Shown: in pieces, positions 56,181 through 64,000 of the stretch | Layout: each line of letters starts with the position of its first letter | Numbering within the stretch: the first letter of the stretch is position 1 | Source of the DNA: Anaspis maculata | Lineage: Eukaryota > Arthropoda > Insecta > Coleoptera > Scraptiidae | Direction: 5' to 3' | Assembly (NCBI GenBank): GCA_949128115.1 | Contig: OX421961.1 | Span: forward strand, 103,834,363 to 103,898,362 | DNA length: 64,000 nt | Notes under the pieces: model-generated | Databases searched by the model: none | Seen by the model: only the letters and a program-made list of their open reading frames with translations | Told to the model about the DNA's origin: nothing | Translations under genes and position numbers: made by a program

Positions 56181-56416
56181 TATGATCAAAAACTTTTTTA
56201 CTCTAGAGTGCTACGATTTTTTTTGCTTTTTTCAGTTCTATTGGGAGTACTGCTATTTACTTCAAAGTGACATCTGCATTATAACCTCCTTGGCATTTTG
56301 ACAGTGTGTACCAACAGTGACAGTGACATCTAATAATTTATTCAGTCATTATGGCCAAACCTTGAATGAAATAATAGTTTCATAGCACTCTAGAGAAAAA
56401 GTTTTTGATTATTGGG
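56181..56416. repeat. Short inverted repeat
   Basis: gatcaaaaacttttttactc followed by tagagtgct on the left faces agcactctagagaaaaag and tttttgatta on the right. The arms are about 38 bp around a centre near 56297. Confidence 0.6.
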
Positions 56417-56483
56417 TATATTATTTTCTGTTTCAGCTCCAGCTTCATATTTTTATTGGTATTACACTGGACATTAATAATAG

Positions 56484-57287
56484 TATATTACATACCGAGG
56501 TGTAAAGTGTCTCATTACAGCCAAGGGATTCATTATATTACCGAGGCTTGCCGAGGTGAGATAGAATCCCGTAGGCTGTAATGACGCTTCTATTCACTCT
56601 GAGGTATGTGTAGAACTTTATTCACAATGATCCAGTTTAAATGCAAATAATTGGCCTTATTTAAAGTTTTTCGCGTCAAACGTTTTCATCAGGCAGGCAT
56701 GGCAACCTTTTCAAACAACGCATCCATCAATACTACGCGCTCCGCGACAGCTGTTTAGATCAGATCACCTCTATTCATACGTCACTTTCGGCACACGGGC
56801 CGAAAATGACATTATTTTCCAACCTGTGAGGAATCATTCACTTTCCCACTTTTTAAAAGTTAGGAATGTATCGATTGCTAGCTCATTGTGAATAAAATCT
56901 TTTATTCACAACCACTATGGTAATTGATTCATTACATACCTAGTAGGAGGTCGGGAAGTGACCCATTGCCGACCTCCCGAGACAGTGAAGAAATGGTAGC
57001 TTCAGAAGGGAAATTTCGAAATATGCATCCAACCAAACAGTGAGTGTGTTAATCAGTATTTCCTGAACCACGTTTCAGCAAAATTAATCGGCCTATCTGG
57101 AAGTTATGACAAAAAGTTGATTTTCAGATTTCAACTTTTGAACGCCTGTAATCCTGCAAGCTGAGTACATGGTTGTGAGTAAAATAGTATACATACTCTC
57201 GACGGTAAATACATCATTCCAGCTAGCCTTGAGGCTCTCTGTGCCCTCAGCAGTAATGATGTATTTCCCGTCTCGGTATGTAATATA
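56484..57287. mobile_element. MITE-like element with perfect 16-bp TIR and internal palindrome
   Basis: tatattacataccgag (56484-56499) is exactly inverted at 57272-57287. Inside the left part, cattacagccaagggattc faces gaatcccgtaggctgtaatg (56513-56584). The right end runs straight into a TA microsatellite, so the true terminus is blurred. There is no coding frame. Confidence 0.6.
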
Positions 57288-57382
57288 TATATGTATATAT
57301 ATATATATATATAATATATTATAATATATAAATATATTATATATAATAGTATATACGTTATATATATATATATACTATTACG
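57283..57382. repeat. (TA)n microsatellite
   Basis: About 100 bp of nearly pure TA/TATATAA with occasional G or C. Confidence 0.95.
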
Positions 57383-57734
57383 AAAGCTGCAAGTCTTTAG
57401 GTGTAGGTAGGTACCTAGATGTATATTATGTTAGGGAATAAATAAGTCAAAAACCAAGACTCACTTATCAATAGAGTAATCTATCACGCAGGTCGCAGAT
57501 AATAGAACCTGCAATTAAGTAGGCAAGTATGGAGCAACAGCAAGAACAGTTAGTACGATATCCTTCACCAACATAATAAATAAATGAGAAAAAATTATAA
57601 GTAAATGTTTCACGGCGAATCTTTGGCACGACCAAATTTTTTCAACACATATTAGGCTCTTACATCCTACGCCTATTATATATCTACATTATGAGTATGC
57701 AATAACATTTAACATGCGTGACTTTTGATAGATG

Positions 57735-58544
57735 TACTGGTGTCCCAGCTAAAACAACCCAGCGCGATTTTCTCAGAAAATTTCGAGGCAACAGAAAAAA
57801 AATCCAATTGGAGGGAAGTCTGACATTTCAGCTTTCTTTTGAGGGAGCGCCGATGCTTGTAGGTGCCCTAGTTTCCAAGAAAATGCAATTTAAATCAGGC
57901 GAGTCACAATAATTCGAAAATTCAGGATCGACAAAACAAAATACTTCAGATGAAAAAAATCCTCCCTCTTTTGGCTTTCCATTGATGTTTCGCTGATGTC
58001 TGTACCTATGGCCCAGAAAGCCAGATATTCTATCTTACAGTCCAGCAAACTCAATAATCAGAATTCATGCGACGTCACCGATCACACACTTGTGAATTTT
58101 AACATCAGCCAGTATTCATTGCTATGGTGAGTCCAGGTATGGTAAGTGAAAAAGTCCTAGTAACGGCTAGTGTTGGAATTGACAAGTGTGTGATCGGTGA
58201 CTTCATGAATTCTGATTATTGAGTTTTCTGGACTGTAAGACAGAATATCTGGCTTACTGGGCCGGGTACAGACATCAGCGACACATCAATGGAAAGTCCA
58301 GAGAAAGAGGATTTTTTTCATCTGAAGTATTTTGTTTTGTCGGTCATGAATTTTCGAATTCTTGTGACTCACCCGATTAAAATGGCGTTTTCTTGAAAAC
58401 TAGAGCACCCACAAGCATCGGCGTCTCCCCAACAGAAAGCTAAAAGGTCAGGCTTCACCACAATTGAAAATTTGTTCTGTTGCCTTGATATTTTCTGAGA
58501 AAATCGCGCTGGGTTGTTTTAGATTTTAGCTGGGATACCCTGTA
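57735..58544. mobile_element. Foldback element with about 370-bp arms
   Basis: tactggtgtcccagctaaa faces tttagctgggataccctgta. Inner blocks such as aaaacaaaatacttcagatg and ctcaataatcagaattcatg have inverted partners right of 58139. TA is at both borders. It is nearly fully palindromic with a loop under 80 bp. No coding capacity. Confidence 0.82.
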
Positions 58545-60656
58545 TACTGTATAGACAAATATAGGAGGCATGCAATGTGAAGTAGGTAAAGACGTAGGCA
58601 ACTAGTAGGTAGGTATGTATATAATCATGGATACCTACCTACAATAAAAAACCATTGGTAGGTAGGTATAGGTAGGTATAGTTCGGAGGTATACTTTTAT
58701 CACAAAACTACCACAAAAGAGAACTTTCACAACTTCATCCAACAAATAAAAATAAAGTTACGAAACAAAAAGTTTTCAAATCAGTGAAAAATAACATACC
58801 TACCTACCTACACCTACCTAATCAGAAACTTAGAAAACGATAGGCCAGCCCTTCCAAATTTATTTCCTAATACTTGTACAAACAGCGCTAATGATTGTTC
58901 GCTAATGGTTGTTATTTTTTCTCGTTATTTTATGACGTCATCAAAAATTAGTTGCCAAATAGAACTTCAAAAAAAATCAAGGTAAGCGGAACGGTTTTCA
59001 AATTGCAGCTTGTGGCGCCACCTGCATGCAAGGGGCCCAAGTTCGCGGCCAGCCAGATCGCAGCTGAGGTCGGTAAGACAGGCAGCGCGCCTCGGCGCCC
59101 AAAACCTATTTAAATATAATGGCGGTAATTGCTGAAAATTACAGCAATTTGTGGATTTAATTATATATTTATTGGATCGCTGTGTGAGTGCATTATATCA
59201 TATTTAGGTGGCAGGAGGAATTAGGCATGCCAATCAAGGAGACATTGACTCTTTTTTGTTTATATATCATTATCCCATTAAATAGTTAAATCTCTGTTTA
59301 GTTAAACGATGCTGCATTAATTTCGTAATTATTGTGTTGAAAACGGCATTTAGCACTTACGCTAGTTGTTTAATATTAAATATTACATTGGGTAAATAAT
59401 AGTTATCGCCCGTGGTTAATGGAGAAAATTACACTTGTTGGTGGCAGGTAAATTGATCTGATGATACGCGGGCATTAGACGGATTATTACTGTTGATAGA
59501 GAGGAAATTTGAAAATTGCCGGGCACAGATTCATTTGCAACATTAACCGCGTAAATTATGTATACTTAAGCAGGCATAAAAGGAGTTATGGGAAGTAATT
59601 GGAATTCTTTTTGGATTCAAACGTGAAAACGCCATGAAATGTACCTATATTCACCTCAATAATTGTTATATTATTTTATAGTACCTATATTATAAGCATA
59701 AAGAAAATTTTAATAAGTTGCACACACATTTTTTCTTATCTCAGTCTGTTTACGTCATTTCCTTCGGTATTCCCATTTTAATTTTTTTGTGATTTCTTTA
59801 CTTACGTCAAAACTCGAGTAACAGGCCAATGTTTACTCGTATACTCTCACAAATACAAAATATTTGAAAAGTATACGAACCTACTGCGGTAATAAGGAGT
59901 TTGCGATTTCATTGAACGTGAGACGTAACGCAACGTAGAACGTGAAAACTCCCCTGTAACTAATGAACTGCAGATAACAAACTCGACAATTTTCACGTTG
60001 AAAGTTACGTTACGTCGTACGTACGTGGGCACGCAAACTCCCCAATAGGTAGTTAGGAACTGTACAATGTACATCCTGGTTATGTATGATTCGTCATGTT
60101 TCATGTTTAAAAGAACTTTCCAACGGCTTTATATATTTTGTCTAGCGCAACGGAGCTCTTCAAGTTAAACGCGAGATACAGTAACGAAGGCAGACAATTG
60201 AGTTAACAAAAAAAGAACTAACACTGGACGCTGTTAATTTTTCTTCAATTTTCCAAGAAAAATTGCTTTTCTATAGCTTTGGGGAATTATAAAAGTTGCG
60301 TGCTTCGTTTATACAAAGTCGAATTTTGCGAAACCTCACAGACCACCGAGGCTCTATCATCGCAGTAAGTGGACAGTTCTTCGTTTTCAGGCCTAAATTC
60401 TGGGACTGTTGGAATTCTGGTGGCCAGATGGGGTACAGTACAGAATACAAAAAAAAAATCGCATTATTGATATCTGAAGTGCATTTGTCTATTTCGTATA
60501 CTATGACTACTTTGTAGCACCGTATTCGCGAAAAACATTGTCACAAAATTCTACTTTGTGCAGGTGAAAACAGAACACTTTGTGCCACTGTTTTGGTTGT
60601 CATTATTGACAAAAGCACATTTCAAATGTCAGTGTGTATATTTTCCTATTTTTTTG
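58545..60656. other. Transposon-poor stretch with CpG-rich patch and TAAT words
   Basis: 58600-58690 and 58795-58822 carry (GGTA)n and (CCTA)n runs. At 58990-59110 is a GC-rich patch containing gttcgcggccagccagatcg and cagcgcgcctcggcgcc. 59150-59600 is AT-rich with many TAAT/ATTA cores. No TIR, SINE box or long frame is present. It may be host regulatory DNA. The 85-codon minus frame at 59847-60104 is unrecognised. Confidence 0.35.
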
Positions 60657-60826
60657 CCGGCCCCCTGGCGCAGGTGGTTGTGTGGCTGCCTGCGGCCATG
60701 GGAGCTCCAGGTTCGATTCCCGGGTAAAGTCTGGCTGTTTGTGTTGTCCATGTCCAACACTGTCCTCGGCGATACACGAAGTTCTGTAAAGCCGCCATAA
60801 GAGGTTTTTGATGCGACAAAAAAAGT
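60657..60826 (+). mobile_element. tRNA-headed SINE-like unit, third type
   Basis: ctggcgcaggtggttgtgtg (A-box-like, near 60667) and ggttcgattcccggg (B box, 60711-60725) have tRNA spacing. A body of about 90 bp follows, with gttgtccatgtccaacactg, ending in tgcgacaaaaaaa. The acceptor stem does not pair, so it is not a tRNA gene. The body is unlike those at 16971 or 20198. Its A tail merges with the foldback on the right. Confidence 0.65.
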
Positions 60827-61352
60827 TGTTGACTGAAATCGGTTTTATTTAATTTTTTTCGTCAAGTAGAAACTCCTCCAAAGAGAAAATGTACGGACAA
60901 TGCTATCAAATTATCAGAGTTTCCAAAAAAAAATGAAAATTTCTGATTTTGATTTGTGAAAATTTGAAAACTAGATAGCAACGGCAATACATATTTCTTC
61001 CAGAAAGTTGCATGCCAAATTTGAACATTATATTCTTAAAAACAAGGTGCCAAAAACTATTTCTATTTCTACTAATCCACTTTTTCATTTTTACGAGAAA
61101 TCATGTTTGGTACCTTTTTTCTGAAAATGGAAAGTTGAAATTTGATATACGACTTTCTTGAAGAAAGATGTATTGCCGTTGCTATTCAGTTTTTCAATTT
61201 TCAAAAATCAAAATCAAAAATTTTCAAACATTTTTCAAATTTTTGGAAATTTTGGAAATTTGATAGCATTGTCCGTATATTTCCTCTTTGGAGGAGTTTC
61301 TACTAGACGAAAAACATAAAATAAAACCGATTCCGTCAACAACTTTTTTCTT
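60818..61352. mobile_element. Foldback element
   Basis: aaaaagttgttgactgaaat faces a right end gttccg-like segment, inverted as ttgttgacggaatcggtt. gaaactcctccaaagag faces ctctttggaggagtttc, and gcaacggcaatacat faces atgtattgccgttgc. The arms are about 260 bp with almost no loop (centre near 61085). Confidence 0.72.
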
Positions 61353-61404
61353 AAACCAGCCATTTCAGATTTTGAGAAGATACCTTTGTGGTTTGCGGAA
61401 GGGC

Positions 61405-61548
61405 TATTTGCAAATTTTCAATTTTTGTTCCATGAAGACAGCTCGATCTTGACTTTTTCCATTGATAAAATGATAAAAATGGACAAAAAATATACCAAGA
61501 TCAAGCTGCCTTGATAAAACAAAAACTAAAAACTTGCAAATGGTGTAT
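61405..61548. repeat. Short inverted repeat
   Basis: atttgcaaattttcaatttt followed by tgttccatgaagacagctcg on the left faces caagctgccttgataaaac and aaaaacttgcaaat on the right. The arms are about 50 bp and imperfect. Confidence 0.55.
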
Positions 61549-63999
61549 ACATCCGTCTTTATGGTGAACCAAATCACGGATTTGAGACAAACACAAAATT
61601 GCGGGAGAGCGTGACTTTTGTTTTGCGTAACCCATATTCGTATTCAAATTTCAAGCCCGCATGTCACAGGTTCATTTTTTTGAGATAAATGGTGCCTATA
61701 TACTTAACGTTAAGCCTGTTCTTGTAAAGATACAAAAGGTAAATTTAAAGATTCAATGATGATCTGATGCCAGTTCTGTGCTGTAGGCCTGTAAGTAGGT
61801 ATACTCACCTAGGTAAAGGTACTTTTTGCAATCGATCGAGTGTAAGGTATAATTTTATTATTAATATTAATTGTTATGGCCAAACAAGAACAATGGCCAA
61901 TCGAATAGAAAAACGTAAAACGTCAATTTCTTCATCTAATATGGGTGGGTAATCTTGACATACATTCATGTCGATCTTTGTATCATGCTGGGTGTATAGT
62001 TGCGACAATTCACCTCATTCCTTAAAATAGTAGGCCGTTCAAGTGTATTACCACCAAGGTCATTGGTCAAAACACCCCTCCAGAATGACCAACCTCAAAC
62101 ATTCAAGTGGTTTTCACTTTTTTTAGGAAGATTTTCAGTGTTGTTCGGTTAATTGTCTTAACAAACACGGATCCCCTCGTGAAAATCCTCGATGTAGCGA
62201 TAATACACCTCACCTATCGGTGTATTACATACGACAATTCCACTTCATCAGTTCATTTATTCATTTCAACTTAAGAGACATTCATTTCTTTTTTTCTCAC
62301 AACAAAATATATTAATGGTATTACTTTGGTTTTCTCTGAGAAAAATATAAAAAAAATATTTGTTCAAGTTGAAATGGACGAATGAACGATTATAGTATGT
62401 ATAGGTACCACCTTGGTGCGGGTCAGTTCTGGTCAATTGAAGGTGTTGCAGCAAGAAACCGCTAGTGAAAAGATCAAATTGGCTTAATCTTAATATTAAT
62501 AAAATCTCTGACAAATGGCGACAATCCAAATGTTGATCTATACGTTTATGGCCTCTTGTATCAAGTCCTAGAGCACTAAAAATGTTTTGTATATCTCCAA
62601 AGGATCACTTCTTCTTGCACACCGTATTCCTTGCCCATGTCACTTACATAATGTTGCATAGATAGGACTTCATTATTATTCTCTATCCGTCGTTGTTCGA
62701 GGTGGGCATCGGAGGTAGGTACTTGTATTTTTTTTTCTCTCATGAATAACGACACAGTGTGCACTAGAAGAGTGGATATGGATGCATGCTCGCACAGTTC
62801 ATTGCCGTGATGAATGATACAGGTTAGGCGTTTATCGAGCGAATAAAGATCAAACCGTGCGCCACGTTGTGCGAGACGGACAGACGGACGGACTGGATAC
62901 ACCGATTATAAGGCTTGTCTTGATTATATGTTTTGATTTTTGTAATGTATCTCCAAGACAGTGTAATCACTGTGCTTCGGGCAGGGTGATATATTCGGCC
63001 ATTTCTCCCAGAACTTTAGGGTATACATCCACACACACAACACACACAAATGCACAACAAGAGCGCGGTGGTGTTTGAAGAACAGACTCCGCGTCCGATT
63101 CCCGAGAGATATTCAAAGTCTGGAGGTTCGGTGTTTTAATAATGAAGTGCTTTCTAATTAAAAGCGGTCGAGAAATTATTGAGGTATGGTCGAGCCTGGA
63201 TTTCTGAAAATCTCTCATTATAGACTTCTGCCTATACCGTGGGCTTCACCGATGGAATATAATTAAGAATCAAGCTGAAGATTGACAAACTAATTCATGT
63301 CGTTGCTCGTTCTTTTATAACTATTTTTCTTGGCTGTAAAATAAACAATCGTACAGCATGTTAATTAACAAAGCGATATACTTATGCAAAGGGTCTAGCA
63401 GGGCTATAAGGGTGATTTCATGTAGAGGGAGTTTATGGCAAAATGTCAATAGTGTCATTGTCATCTGTCAAGTTTCATCCATTTCGGAGTCAGCGTCAAC
63501 CAGACTAACCTCACTAAATACTGTCATTTTTACGTGTTTTGTTCACATACTGTTCGGCGTTCACGAGATCGAAATTGTGATTTCTAATAATTCTAACAAT
63601 GCCTTACACCTAATTTGTGCCCAAATTCAATTCCCTAAGCCTGCCGGTGATTAGGTAAACGAATTTCGTGCAATACCCTATTGTCAAGAAGCCTGATAGC
63701 CGCGCTACCCTGACATTACACATCTATACTTGTATATAGGTGATGCAAAATAATAATAATAGGGTCTTGTACAAAATTATTTTCTTATTGGCGTATAGTT
63801 CGATGTCTGACCGTCAGTTCCACAAAAAAAGATGATCAGTGATCAAGCTGATTCCAGATCAACTGAACTTTATTATTCTGCTGAATGCTATAGTCGATTA
63901 GCCACAAAAGTGCCTGCAATCTGTAGTAGGCCCATAATTTTTTCACTATTGACAGATGAACCAGCATTCCATTGATCAGTCAGCTACAAATTGACAGAC
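61549..63999. other. No recognised gene; one small palindrome
   Basis: gttcatttattcatttcaac (62251 onward) faces a 22-bp inverse at 62366-62387 with three mismatches. Chance frames of up to 108 codons (62576-62902 minus) are unrecognised. A (CA)n run lies near 63033-63048. Confidence 0.35.
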
Positions 64000-64000
64000 A

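Overview
This 64 kb window looks like gene-poor, repeat-dense nuclear DNA from an insect. AT content is about two thirds, GGTAGGTA/TACCTACC runs recur, and there is a 55-nt candidate intron with GT..AG ends. The mobile elements are of eukaryotic type: hAT, Tc1/mariner, Ty3/gypsy, non-LTR, tRNA-derived SINEs, and many MITE or foldback elements. The order cannot be fixed from the sequence alone; a hemipteran is a plausible guess. I found no convincing host protein-coding gene and no canonical tRNA or rRNA. Nearly all open frames over 60 codons are chance frames in AT-rich DNA.

Layout. 0-9 kb: a large foldback cut by the window edge, a TTAA-ended MITE-like repeat, a solo LTR with 4-bp target duplications (3283-3676), palindromic repeats, and an interrupted copy of a ~730-bp repeat called 'element X' here. 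10.5-11.5 kb: a non-autonomous hAT with perfect TIRs and 8-bp TSD. 15.8-17.6 kb: a decayed Ty3/gypsy pol region, interrupted once by a hAT-type MITE and once by a tRNA-SINE, each with its own TSD. 17.8-22.3 kb: a TA-flanked element, a TTAA MITE, a second SINE, a gypsy integrase tail, and a hAT-like element holding another SINE. 25.8-28.6 kb: a hAT-type element with GTCTC arrays and perfect 8-bp TSD, loaded with nested foldbacks. 29.8-30.9 kb: a ~156-bp minisatellite followed by a non-LTR 3' tail. 31.5-37.4 kb: two copies of an unknown repeat ('family Y') on either side of a tail-to-tail inverted pair of tRNA-headed SINE-like units. 37.7-40.5 kb: a 5'-truncated non-LTR element with a long intact RT frame, then a Tc1-type transposase fragment. 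41.3-44.3 kb: a third SINE copy split by a MITE, and a 2.16-kb near-perfect palindrome. 44.8-48.5 kb: a complete, apparently intact autonomous hAT transposon with a 687-codon transposase. 49.2-50.7 kb: two head-to-tail copies of element X. 53.8-58.5 kb: nested and adjacent foldbacks. 60.6-61.6 kb: a SINE-like unit beside foldbacks. The remainder has no feature I recognise.

The elements do not form a pathway. What links them is layered insertion, which gives a relative chronology, and a recurring design of hAT-type ends with dense arrays of one short motif per element. The strongest single object is the complete hAT at 44818-48472.
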